From contig NC_083599.1 in the NCBI RefSeq assembly GCF_020882245.1, positions 80,657,422-80,721,421 of the forward strand: a DNA stretch of 64,000 nt, written 5' to 3'. Shown piece by piece: positions 53,690-63,956 of the stretch; position 1 is the first letter of the stretch; each line of letters opens with the position of its first letter. The stretch comes from Rhopalosiphum padi. Taxonomy: Eukaryota; Arthropoda; Insecta; Hemiptera; Aphididae. The notes beneath the pieces were generated by a model. That model searched no databases, had not been told where the DNA came from, and saw only the letters and a list, made by a program, of their open reading frames with translations. Made by a program: the position numbers and the translations under genes.

Positions 53690-55440
53690 ATTCTCAAACA
53701 GATTATCACCAGTTAATCTGTTCAAAAATTATATTATTACTGGTATCCGCGCGCGCATAATTATTATCACGTAGGCAATAGCATTATTATATAACAATTT
53801 CCCTTCGACTAATACAGCAGTGTTCATGCTCTCGACATACAGCCGCTGGCGGCTGCCGCCGTTTTTCCCCGTCGTCGTCAAATCAGGTGTCGTACGCAGT
53901 GCATTCCGTTAATCCCATTATAATGTACAATTTAATAACGGCGACATTGACCTACCCCACTACCAAGTGTCCAAGTCAAAGCTCCGTCAACAACCATCGG
54001 CCAAGCACCGCATCTCAATACAAATCACTCTTTTCATAACTACTGAATCAGTCTAAAGTACTGGCCCGGTTTACGTCTCCTAGCACTCATCACATTCTCA
54101 ACACACCCTCCACCTCGTGATATCCTACAGCGTTCGATTTATTGTAAAGGTTCCTGTTAACTCTCAACATCAGAATGATGGGCTAACAAGATCTGTGGGC
54201 CGCTGGTGACCGAATCAACCACTTCACGGAGTCAACATCGTCAGAATTAAGAATTCAGTCATTTGTCACACTGGGCAATATAATTTCCCCCTATGTTCCC
54301 CGTTTTAAAGTGCGATATGAAGACGTCACAAGACGCGGGACCCTCCTCTTACCATTTTTCCATATATTTCCAGCTGTCGCAAGCCTCATGGCCCTCGTGG
54401 CTGATTTATTATTATTAATGTAAAAAAAAGGACAATAACTTATTATTTGCGCAGTAATAACTGTGCATGTTATCATTTTCACATTGGCGTAACGTTCTAT
54501 ATCGTTTCTCGGAGGCACATTCTGATACAGCGATAGTTATCAGGTACTATCCGTCGGTTACTGATTACGGCTGTTATGCTTCCCATATCATAAATGTCAT
54601 TATCATTCTCATCAGTTTTCGGTTATGTTTAAATGTTTTTCTTAAATTAAAGCCTAAAGTTCTTTACGTCAGTGCTACGGAAAGTATCATTATATCAAAT
54701 TTTCTCCGTTTTCGTAGGTGGCACTGAGGCATTGTTTCATACTCCATCTCATATTTAAATTTAAGGCACCGTGCCTACACCACATTTTGTTCTCGTTCAC
54801 TTTTGCATTGTGCTGTCAATCCAACATCATATATTATACATTTTTTCTCGTCTCATTAATTTCTCAAATTCACAATATCATTTTTCCGTTGTTACCAAAT
54901 TCTAAAATCTCTTACATTTACTTAACTATACAGTTCACTACAACCACTCTAATACATTCCTTATATCATAATATCCTCGCTCAAGGCAGTGCCGCCTATT
55001 GTGCAGCAGCTAATAGGCGCTAACACTTATGATTCAAAAGATACATATATACACCGCCGGTAACCCTGTGAGGGTCGGTTACATTTTATAAACTGATCGC
55101 CTCTTGTGAACCGAGATTCATATTATGACAAAAAGATATAAAAAACAAATAAACATAACAACACCAAAAACTTGCGACACGCTATATATCCTAACTGTAT
55201 TTCCCAAATTATTATTTCACTCCCAGCCATGTTGCCATGCGTTCTTATTATTATTCACTATCTTGTGATGTTTTAATTATTATTCAAAATTATGCACCTG
55301 CCATGTGCCCAAAACGTATTCATTGTCAATACAAAAAGACTTATTATTTTTATGTAAATTATTATTCACATAATATGGTTCCTAAAAAATTATTATTATT
55401 TCAATGTACAACTGTTATTGATTCAATGTGCTAAAATCAT
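53690..55440 (+). other. GC-rich non-coding region before LINE B
   Basis: About 0.8 kb of GC-rich sequence followed by AT-rich sequence with structured words: GCCTATT...AATAGGC (54991-55017) and GTAACCCTGTGAGGGTCGGTTAC (55059-55081). Words at 55230-55320 (CATGTGCCCAAAACG) resemble 15375-15430. It probably represents the 5' untranslated region of LINE B or of a related family; no gene supported. Confidence 0.4.
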
Positions 55441-55464
55441 TATTTTATAATCATGTCCAATACA

Positions 55465-55776
55465 TATCATGATAATAGAGTCTATATTCTTTAATAATCC
55501 TGATTACCATTTTATTATAACTGGTGATTTTAACTTAAACAGCTTCGATTGGTCTATTGAATCAAGTTTTCAAGGTAATGTCCCTGGAAATATATTATTT
55601 AATTCTTTTGTAAATCTTTTAAATTTAAAACAATGTAATTCTATTAAAAACTCTTTAGGTCGTACTCTTGATTGTATATTTCTTAGTTCTGAGGTTGAGC
55701 TTACTTCTATTGTCCATTCCACCGAATCCCTTGTACCTATAATTGATGATTATCATCCTCCTTTAGAATCTCTATA
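55465..55776 (+). pseudogene. LINE B: APE endonuclease fragment
   Basis: Plus-strand frame 55469-55776 reads FFNNPDYHFIITGDFNLNSF, LNLKQCNSIKNSLGRTLDCI and a final DDYHPPLESLYI. GDFNLN and the terminal His motif mark the second half of a Jockey-type endonuclease. The first half is absent, as deletion or 5' truncation. After LESLYI a foldback element begins. The protein appears to resume in frame at about 61296 with FTNPSLHNSYELPLVYNFN, so the two pieces were probably one ORF. Confidence 0.75.
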
Positions 55777-55953
55777 TATAAAGGAAAATGTACTTTACCA
55801 ATAATCAACGCAGAGCCGAACCTATTTGAGTTATCGACTTGAAATTTCGAGGATAGATTTTTATAATAATTTCATCGTGCACTAAGAAAGGATTTATCAA
55901 AATTTTGATTTTAATGGGTTGAAATCGGTAAAAATAATTTTTACATGTGTATA

Positions 55954-56052
55954 TCTATATTAATCGTCTGTCTTGGTCTGCGGCCGTCCGGTTAAAGTTG
56001 GGCTGTAGACATTTTTTATACTTAAACCCGGCAACGACGGGTAATTCAGCTA
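55954..56052 (+). repeat. Short Helitron-like repeat, copy 1
   Basis: Starts TCTATATTAATCGTCTGTC and ends with the hairpin ACCCGGCAACGACGGGT followed by AATTCAGCTA. A near-identical sequence ends the Helitron at 61288 with CTAG. The 24 bases after both copies are also alike (TTATATATAAAATTTACT...). Confidence 0.6.
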
Positions 56053-56216
56053 TTATATATAAAATTTACTGATCCCTGGTAGATTACTATCTACTTACCT
56101 ATATAATAATATTATTAATATCTATACCAATATTTTTTATTTAATAGGTAATTTTATTAATTTATATTTTATATGATTTATTGATTTTGTTTAATTAATT
56201 GTTGAGTATAAACAAT

Positions 56217-56381
56217 CAGTGGCGTAATTGTAAGTGCCCCTCTTGCCCCCCCTGACAATTTTTGAAAGCTAAAGGTATATATTTTAACCGTGGGCGAGGG
56301 GTGTCAGGGTTTTGATAATAATAAATATATTACATTCATTATACATTGCCCCCCCTAGATTTTTTCCCAGTTACGCCACTG
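56217..56381. mobile_element. hAT MITE with clear target duplication
   Basis: 165 bp. Ends CAGTGGCGTAA and TTACGCCACTG. 8-bp target duplication TAAACAAT at 56209-56216 and 56382-56389. C-runs beside both ends as in hAT B (same CAGTGGCGTA terminus), which could supply its transposase. Non-coding. Confidence 0.92.
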
Positions 56382-56793
56382 TAAACAATAATAAACATAA
56401 TAAAGAGGTAATATAATTGAGCTATTCGGTGTCTTACGCCTCAGAACAATTCATATCTACACGCTGATAAAATATACACACGAAAAAATGTCCGGTTGCA
56501 AGCACGAAACCATAAAGTAAGACCCTCGGGCCGCTGCGCCGTCTGTACTATATTCCCGTTATCGGCCGACTGCTATAGTTCTTATTATATTATGAATATA
56601 ATATATAGATATACAAATTACACGTACAAATTTATTTTTACCGATTTCAACCCTTTAAAATCAAAATTTTGAAAAATCCTTTCTTTGTGCTCGGTGAAAT
56701 TATAATATTATTCTATTCTCAAAATTTAAATTCGATAACTTAAATAGGTTCGGCTCTACATTGATTATTATAAAGTACACTTTTCTTTATATA

Positions 56794-57915
56794 CAGTGAA
56801 ACCTCCCTTAACGGACACCTCTAAATAGCGGACACCTCCAAATAGTGGACGTTTTTTCGGGGACGGGGACATTTTCACTATTTATGTATAGGAAAACCTC
56901 TAAATACAGGACACTCTAAATAACGGACACTTTTATGACATTGCTGTTAATAATTTTTATCTTAAATTAAGAATTATTTTGGAATATCTGAATAAAAACC
57001 TCAATTATTAAGTTATCTTGTTTGTACATTATTATACTGTATATGGAAATCTTATCTTATCCGTTCAGTCATTGAAATATTATCGTGTCAACGAAATATT
57101 GTAACTAATGCATTGTCCTATGTGCGTTTAGTTGTGTTTGTGATGCCAATATACAAACTTTATTGTAGTGCGCTATGGCCAGCAAAAGAAAACGATTAAC
57201 TCTAAAAGAAAAAATAGAAATTCTGGAATTTCGAACATCAAATACAAATATGGGCGTTCATGCATTAGCAGACAAATTTAGTGTTAGTAAAACACAAATT
57301 GCGGATATTATTATCTGGATTTAGGCACCGTGATAACAACGTTACAGACGTTGATGATCTACTTACAATAATAGAAGAACTTGGCAATCTTATTAAGGTA
57401 ATTGACAATAAAATTACGGAAAATGACTACATAACACTAGACGATTGCGTAGAGACTTACGACACCGATATCGAAAATCCATCTGATAGTATGACCATGT
57501 CCATGTCTACACAAAACGAAGAAGAAAGTGATGAAGAAAATGATGGGACCGAAGATCAAGAAATTCACAAATAAAAAGTCTACGAGAGGCATTACTAGCA
57601 GTAAAAGGCATACGTAAATATATTTCTTCTATCGAGGTACAAAATAGTTCATTGTACTCAAACACAGTCCAATTAGAAAATGCCTTAACATGCGAAATAA
57701 CTACGCCTGCAATTAGTAAACAAACTAAAGTAACAGATTTTTTTCAGAAATGTTAGTTTTATCATGTATTTAATTAATGTAAAAATAATATAAAATAAAA
57801 TTATTGAATTTATTTATATATTAAAAAAAAATGTTTCCCTCTAAATAACGGACACCTCTAAATAGCGGACAAAATTTCGGCGACCGAGAGTGTCCGCTAT
57901 TCAGAGGTTTCACTG
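56794..57915 (+). mobile_element. Tigger/pogo element B, internally deleted
   Basis: Ends CAGTGAAACCTCC (56794) and GGTTTCACTG (57915), TA on both sides. The inner terminal repeats carry repeated TAACGGACACCTCTAAATAG-type words at both ends. It lies at the right border of the foldback. It contains only the first and last parts of a transposase. Confidence 0.92.
57175..57756 (+). pseudogene. Tigger transposase, DDE region deleted
   Basis: ATG 57175 begins MASKRKRLTLKEKIEILEFR, then MGVHALADKFSVSKTQIADI: the CENP-B N-terminal helix-turn-helix. It ends at a TAG near 57322. From about 57310 another frame gives the acidic C-terminal part (LDDCVETYDTDIENPSDSM; NEEESDEENDGTEDQEIHK) and, after a stop at 57574, a last segment ending KQTKVTDFFQKC at 57756, a typical Tigger tail. 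The second helix-turn-helix and the whole DDE domain are missing between them. Non-autonomous. Confidence 0.85.
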
Positions 57916-57984
57916 TATAAAGATTTTTAGTGAAAAATAAGCCTTGAGCCTCTAGCTACATAGGTATATCACATTTTATGTATA

Positions 57985-59765
57985 AAGTCGAAATTTATCG
58001 CACGTCAATGCATCGCCAAATTGTATTATTTAAATAATCACTAAAAATCACAAAAACATTAATCACAATAAATATTGTTTGTCGTTTACATAATATACAT
58101 TATTTACAAAATTTACAATTGCAATTGAAAATTGTGGGCTATTCCTTGTAAATAGTCTTCGATAGGTCTATTTTCAAAATCATAGCATATTTGCTTCAGA
58201 CGTTGAGCTTTATCTTAATACTTTTTTTTTGCTGGTGGACATTCTCCAGCTATATATTGCTCGATTTTTATTTAATTCATATTTTCCTCTTTTTTCAATG
58301 CTAATATAAATTTCCATATACTTGGATGACATTGATTTAAAATCGATGTAAATCAATTATGCCATCCTTCAACAGCATTATTTGTTCTTGGTAAATCTTC
58401 AGAAACTAAGGAATAGCAGTTCCAAATCGAAATTTTAAAAGTAGGCGATCGCCTTTTTTGTCGCCTGTCAGTACGTCCTATCCATGTATCGTCAAAATAA
58501 TTAAGAATTGGTGATAGTAGTTCATCATTTTCAATAAAGTATTTGGTATCCAACAATTTTTCATAAGACTCAATAACCTTATTTTCTGGTACATAAGCTA
58601 AGCTTGGTAATTTACGAACCTGTAGCGCAAAAGTTACGTCATGTATATATTTTTTTTGGAGGCCTGCAGCTTGAATTTGTCGCCAAATACATTGCGATAA
58701 ATGAAAGAAACAACCTTTCAGTTTTGCTTCAGGAAATTCAGAAATTATTGCATTCATTGCACCTTTTTCAAAGTCGACCATAATTGTCTTAGGACTTAGA
58801 TCAGACACAATTGTTTTTAGTGCTTGAAACATACGTTTATAGGTGTTTTCTTTTTTATTTGGCAATAAGATGTAAACAAACGGTAACACATTAGAATACT
58901 GAACAGCGTGAATTGTATACAATTGATAAAATAATGATGGTGCACTAGAAAATGTGCCATCCACAAAACCAATTGTCGCATTGTGTCATAAGATACAATA
59001 AACGTGTTGTTGAAAAAATTAAAATTCGTTCAGTATTAATACCACTATCATATTGTAAAAAAAGATTTCCATCTATGGTTTTTGTCATTTCATCAGGTAT
59101 GATAAAGTTTAAGTTGGTCGGGTCATTGGGCAACTGTAATTTTTGCTTACGTACACGTTGAATAGTACGTTTAAGTCTATTTATATTAGGTAACTGCCCA
59201 GACGATTCAGTAGGGATTTGAATAAGTGCTGAACCTATTACCGATTGTGTACTCATATCACTATTATTACTGGCTATATCTTTTAGATTATCAAGTGTTT
59301 TTTTTACCTGAATGTCTGATGAACTTGGAACGTGATTATGGTCAGTGTTTTTTAATATTTTCCCTTCGCTTTGGTGAAGTCGTCCGCGACATTTATTTTT
59401 ATAATACTGATTACATTTCCATATGGATTTCGTATCATTTTCTTTTTCTTTTAAAAAAATGTAGCCATCGTAGCAAATACTATCTTTCCCTTTCTCAGTT
59501 TTTAGCATTTGAAAAGCCATAATAGAATAATAATTGTATTATAATAATAAATGAGCGTACTCGATAAATACACGATACACGACGGTTAAAATGATGATTT
59601 GACGGTTGTCATAAGACTGAGGCTAGCATTGACAGAGATCATTAGAGTTCATTGGAGTTTAAAAATTATAAAAACGATAACACGCGATAAATTGACGCGC
59701 GATTTATTTATAACGCGATGAATTGACGTTGCGATAAAATGACCACGGTGAATTGACGCACGATG
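57985..59765 (-). mobile_element. FLYWCH-MULE (Mutator-like) element
   Basis: Contains a MULE transposase on the minus strand. The borders carry inversely related words: ATTTATCGCACGTCAATGCATCGCC at about 57990-58013 and CGATAAATTGACGCGCG / GCGATGAATTGACG at about 59687-59765, which look like terminal repeats. Exact ends and the 9-11 bp duplication could not be fixed. Confidence 0.6.
58118..59520 (-). pseudogene. MULE transposase with FLYWCH finger, one frameshift, stops
   Basis: ATG 59520. Residues about 1-60 form a FLYWCH-type zinc finger (GYIFLKEKENDTKSIWKCNQ, KCRGRLHQSE, NTDHNHVP). A linker with RLKRTIQRVRKQKLQLP follows. The MULE core begins near 58964: DGTFSSAPSLFYQLYTIHAV (first Asp), IMVDFEKGAMNAIISEFPEA (second Asp), LKGCFFHLSQCIWRQIQ (CX2H-type) and TNNAVEGWHN (Glu). 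Near 58964 the two frames are out of step by one T in a TTTT run. Stops at 58352, about 58274 and about 58217 interrupt the C-terminal tail (RLKQICYDFENRPIEDYLQG). It is nearly full length. It would have moved the surrounding element. Confidence 0.82.
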
Positions 59766-59863
59766 AAATGACGTGACACCATAAAGATTACCCAAACACG
59801 TTGGAAAATTATTTAAAATATTATATTTATTCAATTTAATTATTTGAATATTTTTTTTTAAAA

Positions 59864-60364
59864 ATGTCATCGATTGAAGACATTTTTGTTAATGGAATGT
59901 TAACACCTCAAATAGTTGTACCAATTATCGGTGATGGTGCCTGCCTTTTCCGTTCAACATCATTTCATTTGTTTAACACTCAAGAAAGATGTCAGAAGAT
60001 CCGAAAAACAATTGTTTCGTATGTGTCTGATAATTGGAATAACTTTATTACTATGTCTTACAATTCAAATGGTTACAACTTTTCCACTGCTGAGGCTTAT
60101 GTTCGTGAAATGGTCAATCCTACTGTGTACGGTGGTTATTGCGAATTGGTTGCAGCTGGAAATATTTTCTTATTTTCATTTCAAATTTATTATAATAATA
60201 ATCTTTATGCTAAATTTGGTGTAGATACATTCCCAGTAAAAAGATTGCGTCTAACTGGAAATATTAATAGTGGTCATTTTGATGTTTATTTATCTATTCC
60301 TAATATTTATAATGTTGCAGTAAATTTAATTACTATTTCAGAGGGCTATACTATCTATTTTTAA
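59864..60364 (+). CDS. Helitron-borne OTU-type cysteine protease
   Basis: 166 residues from ATG 59864. The OTU core starts at residue about 24: PIIGDGACLFRSTSFHLF, with catalytic Asp and Cys (D-G-A-C). Then come YVREMVNPTVYGGYCELVAA and near the end INSGHFDVYLSI, with the catalytic His. OTU domains cleave ubiquitin-like chains and are found fused in insect Helitron and MULE proteins. The frame ends at TAA 60362-60364 in a TTTTTAATAATG context. The next frame is open through the same point, so a one-base shift in the T run probably separates OTU from the Helitron N-terminal region. Confidence 0.8.
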   Translation: MSSIEDIFVNGMLTPQIVVPIIGDGACLFRSTSFHLFNTQERCQKIRKTIVSYVSDNWNNFITMSYNSNGYNFSTAEAYVREMVNPTVYGGYCELVAAGNIFLFSFQIYYNNNLYAKFGVDTFPVKRLRLTGNINSGHFDVYLSIPNIYNVAVNLITISEGYTIYF

Positions 60365-61155
60365 TAATGTTAGTGTCACAGAAAATAATAAGAAAAATAA
60401 AATTAAAATTAATAAAAAAAGTAAGAAGCGTCGCCGTGCTTGCTATACAGATAAAACTCGAATCAACTATGTTAAGAAAGCTATAACAAAGTACAAAGCA
60501 ATCAAACACCAAGAAACTTTAGGGTTTCCGACTAAAATTAATTTACGGAAATGGAAAATTAAGAAATTATCTGGTCTAGCATATAATCCCACAATTGATT
60601 ATAAAAATAACATTGGCACTATGAACCAAAAATGTAATTTTTGTAACTCTCTCAAGTGGAAAGGCGAAACTCCTGGTATGTGCTGTAATATAGGTAAAAC
60701 ACAACTCGATCCCTTACAGCCGCCCCCAGAACCATTACGCAGTTTACTTGAGGGAGACCATCCTGATCATGATCACTTCATTAATCGTACTAGGAAATAT
60801 AATAGTTGTTTTCAAATGACTTCGTTTGGTGCTAAACAGATTGTTGAAGAAGGTTTTATGCCAACATTTAAAGTGCAAGGCCAAGTCTACCATTTGTATG
60901 GCAGTTTGATTCTAAATATTCAGGAAAACCCACAATGTTTACAAATATATTTTGTTGGCGAAGATGAAAAAGAAGTTCAACTTAGATGCTTTCTTTATCC
61001 AGAAGTTAAACAAGCATTAGTCAAACAGCTACAAAATATGCTGCATACTGAAAATAAGTAAATTCGAGAGTTAAAAACCAAAATAGATAATGCAAGTCAA
61101 AATAATACTAATTTTCAGGTGGTTATTCCCGCTGATAGAAATATAATAAAATAAT
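60363..61155 (+). pseudogene. Helitron N-terminal region, truncated
   Basis: Open from 60363 to a stop at 61061, with a short continuation. It begins Lys/Arg-rich (KSKKRRRACYTDKTRINYV), then NQKCNFCNSLKWKGETPGMC with paired Cys, the PPPEPLRSLLEGD block and NSCFQMTSFGAKQIVEEGF. These match the C..CNALKWKGE..GMCC...PPEPL...YNS.FQMTSFGA pattern of Helitron proteins. After a TAA, LKTKIDNASQNNTNFQVVIP continues, and then coding is lost at about 61155. Rep and helicase are missing, so the element depends on others. Confidence 0.8.
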
Positions 61156-61185
61156 AAGCCTATTAAAATTATTTTTATTATATAT

Positions 61186-61288
61186 CTATTAAAATTAATC
61201 GTCTGTCTTGGTCTGTGGCCGTCCGGTTAAAGTTGGGCTGTAGACATTTTTTATACTTAAACCCGGCAATGACGGGTAATTCAGCTAG
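61186..61288 (+). repeat. Helitron 3' end, copy 2 of the short repeat
   Basis: TCTATTAAAATTAATCGTCTGTC... to CAGCTAG. It differs from 55954-56052 at a few positions, including G/A in the hairpin loop. Serves as the 3' terminus of the Helitron fragment. Confidence 0.65.
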
Positions 61289-63324
61289 TTATATATAAAA
61301 TTTACTAATCCCTCTTTACATAATTCTTATGAACTTCCACTCGTATATAATTTTAATGAAATTTCCTATTTTCTATCTAACATCGATTTCGAACTTAATC
61401 TAGACAATAATTTATCATTCATTTTCTTTACATGTACCCAAAACAAAAATATTTAATAATTTCTTTTCCTATTTGGGCAAATGCTGAATTCAGAAAACTC
61501 ATTATTGATAAGAAATGTGCTCCTAAAAAATTTAAATTTAGTCATTCACATCAAGATTATCTTATATTCTCTAATCTTCGTAAGAAATGCAAACAGTGTC
61601 TTTCTGCCACATACAACATATTACTAATCTAGAAAACAGCATCCAAACAAGTATTAAACCTTTATGGAAATATATTAACTCACTGAAAAAAACTAACAAT
61701 GTTGTACTAGATTGCGTTAAATATAATCACTCGTCTTCAAATATTTCTGAAACAGTTTAATTATTTTTAAACTACTTTTCTTAAATGTTTCTGATTCAAT
61801 AAATTTTAACGAAGAATCCCAAATAATTTCAAATATGGCTTTAATGAACAATATAAATGTTAATTTAAGCTCCTGGATTATTGATCAAAATGAAACTCAT
61901 GGTTTTTTAAATAATTTAGATATAAATGCGAGTACAGGACCTGATGGTGTACCATCAATATTTCTAAAATTGTGTAGTTTTGTATTAATTAAGCGACTAC
62001 ATTTAATTTTTAATAAATCTTTAAGTTTAGGTTATTTTTCTAATATTTTGAAAAAACAACTTTTATCACACTAATACATAAATCAGGGGATAAACATAAT
62101 GTTTTAAATTATAGGCCAATTTATAAATTATCTCATATACCTAAAATATTTGAACCAATTATAAATAAAAAATTAACCAAAATAATGTCTCCATACATAT
62201 GTAAAAACCAATATGGTTTTAGACCAAAAAGGTCGATTTCAACTAATTTATTACTTTTTCAGTCTAAGATACTTGATTCCCATAATAACCATGCCCAATT
62301 AGATTCAATTTATACTGATTTCACAAAAGGCCTTTGATAAAGTAAACCACAGCCTACTACTAAATAAATTAGTTTCATTTGGCATCCATGGTAGTTTTTT
62401 AGATTGGATAAAATCTTATATTAGCTCTCGTACTCAACTACTCAAGCAGTAAAAGTATCTTTTAATATTTCAAATGACTTTTTAGTTTCTTTTGGAGTGC
62501 CCCAAGGTTTTCACCTAGGCCCTCTCTTATTTATATTATTTATAAATGATCTACCTTCCATATTTGATAGCTCAGTAGAAGTTCTCTTATTTGCTGATGA
62601 TGCAAAGATATTATCAATAGTTAGATCTCCTGAAGATACTATAAATTTACAATCGAATTTGGATAGATTTGCAAATTGGAGCCGTCATAATCGCCTACCC
62701 TTAAATATTAGTAAACGTAGTGTTATTACTTTTTCTCGATTAGATAATGCAATTTCTTATAATTATAAAATTGATAACTGTGTCATAACGCGTGTCAATT
62801 TTGTTAGAGACCTAGGAATTGTTATCGAAAGCAGTTTCTCTTTTTCAATACATATTAATACCATAATTAAAAAAGCCTTTAAAATGTTAGGATTCATTAA
62901 TAGAAGTACGGAAACTTTTAAAAATCTTTGTACATTTAAAACATTATTCTTTTCTCTTGTTATATCTCACCTCGAGTTCGGCTCTGTAGTCTGGTCTCCA
63001 AGTTATTCTTCATTTAAAGAGGCGATTGAAAAAGTTCAGTATAAATTTTTAAAACTTATATGTTTTAAATTGAATATACCTGTTACATCCAGTTTGCAAA
63101 ACTCGGTTTTCGGATTTACAAGTTGTAACCTAAGAAGGAATGTTGCAAATATTATGTTCTTATTTGATTTACTGAACGGTCTTGTTGATTCCCCGGAACT
63201 GCTATCTATGATTGGTTTTATAACACCAAATCGCTATTTAAGAAAACCGAATTTGTTTCATATACCATTTTACAAAAACAACTACAGTTCCGCATCTTTT
63301 TTCCTTAGAGCTCTCATTATGTAA
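61289..63324 (+). pseudogene. LINE B: linker and reverse transcriptase
   Basis: Continues LINE B after the nested stack: NPSLHNSYELPLVYNFN, then ISFPIWANAEFRKLIIDKKC (61432-61632). The RT starts with LNNLDINASTGPDGVPSIFL (61835-62074), NYRPIYKLSHIPKIFEPIIN and NQYGFRPKRSISTNLLLFQ. The largest open frame (62497-63324) begins PQGFHLGPLLFILFINDLPS and has the catalytic FADD (VEVLLFADDAKILS), followed by a thumb region (PLNISKRSVITFSR; VNFVRDLGIVIESS). Stops or shifts occur near 61390, 61630, 61760, 62070, 62335 and 62450. Jockey/CR1-like by motif order. Inactive. Confidence 0.85.
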
Positions 63325-63620
63325 TGCCATAGCTGTTCACATTGATTTCTTCTTTATATCACGTGATTTATTTAAACAAAATGTATACTTAGGTTTAAGT
63401 CTAGCAATAAATTAAATACCATGTTTATTATTATTATAATTATTATTATTTATTATTCACTTTTATCACTATTTTATTTTATTTTATTGTATTAATATTG
63501 TATTATTATTTTATCCTAACATTGTTAACTCTTATTTTGTCATATTGAATCTTACGCTTTCTGTACTATTATTACCAAAGGGTACCTACCCGTTTAAAAT
63601 GTATAAATAAATAAATATCA
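63325..63620 (+). other. LINE B 3' untranslated region and tail
   Basis: A/T-rich 3' UTR ending in a small hairpin GGGTACCTACCC (about 63580-63591) and a (TAAA)n tail (about 63603-63617), typical of Jockey-type 3' ends. Confidence 0.6.
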
Positions 63621-63659
63621 TGTTTACCTTAAAACCAAAAATGCCTTTATTTATTATTC

Positions 63660-63785
63660 TTCCCCCATAAATCTTTGGCTTTCATTAGTCAATGCATGTA
63701 ATAACCGACTTGGCCTTAGGGCCTACACGCGGTGCGGCTTGCAGGTTACTGACTAAGTGTTCCTCTTAGACGGTGGGTAGTTTTT
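63660..63785 (+). ncRNA. Structured repeat motif, copy 2
   Basis: Aligned to copy 1: ATAAATCTTTGG, CCGACTT[AG]GCCTT.GGGC, ACACGCGGTGCGGCT, a stem near GACTAAG/CTTAGAC around TGTTCCT, and GGTGGGTAG. The stem bases differ from copy 1 while pairing remains possible. Confidence 0.4.
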
Positions 63786-63867
63786 TGCGGACATAAAATA
63801 CCAAAACCTTACAAACTATACCTAGTCATTATTAAACCCATATTTATTTATTATTTTCTTATATAAC

Positions 63868-63956
63868 CTATGAAATCTGCCGACGTCTCTTCATTGGAGC
63901 CACGCGGCACGGGTCACAAGCTACTAAGTAATTATTCCCTTTGCTTAGTGGGTGCA
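63868..63956 (+). ncRNA. Structured repeat motif, copy 3
   Basis: More diverged: CCTATGAAATCTGCCGAC, CACGCGGCACGGGTCAC, then ACTAAG...CTTAGT around TAATTATTCCCTTTG and GTGGGTG. The window ends shortly after. Confidence 0.35.

Larger units (their letters stand above)
55777..56791. repeat. Foldback (long-TIR) element within LINE B
   Basis: Arms of about 180 bases: 55777-55960 (TATAAAGGAAAATGTACTTT..., with GCAGAGCCGAACCTATTTGA) and 56605-56791 in inverse orientation (roughly 80% alike by eye). The arms are separated by a Helitron-like short repeat, a hAT MITE and a GC-rich core. No transposase. The outer borders are AT-rich, so the target duplication is uncertain (TATA). Confidence 0.65.
59864..61288 (+). 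mobile_element. Helitron fragment with 3' terminus
   Basis: Encodes an OTU-type protein and the Helitron N-terminal (Helitron_like_N) region. The Rep (HUH) and helicase parts are absent. Its right end has the Helitron signature: hairpin ACCCGGCAATGACGGGT (61261-61277) about 7 bases before a terminal CTAG (61285-61288), followed by T. The left end is not fixed. The terminal ~100 bases recur at 55954-56052. Confidence 0.75.
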
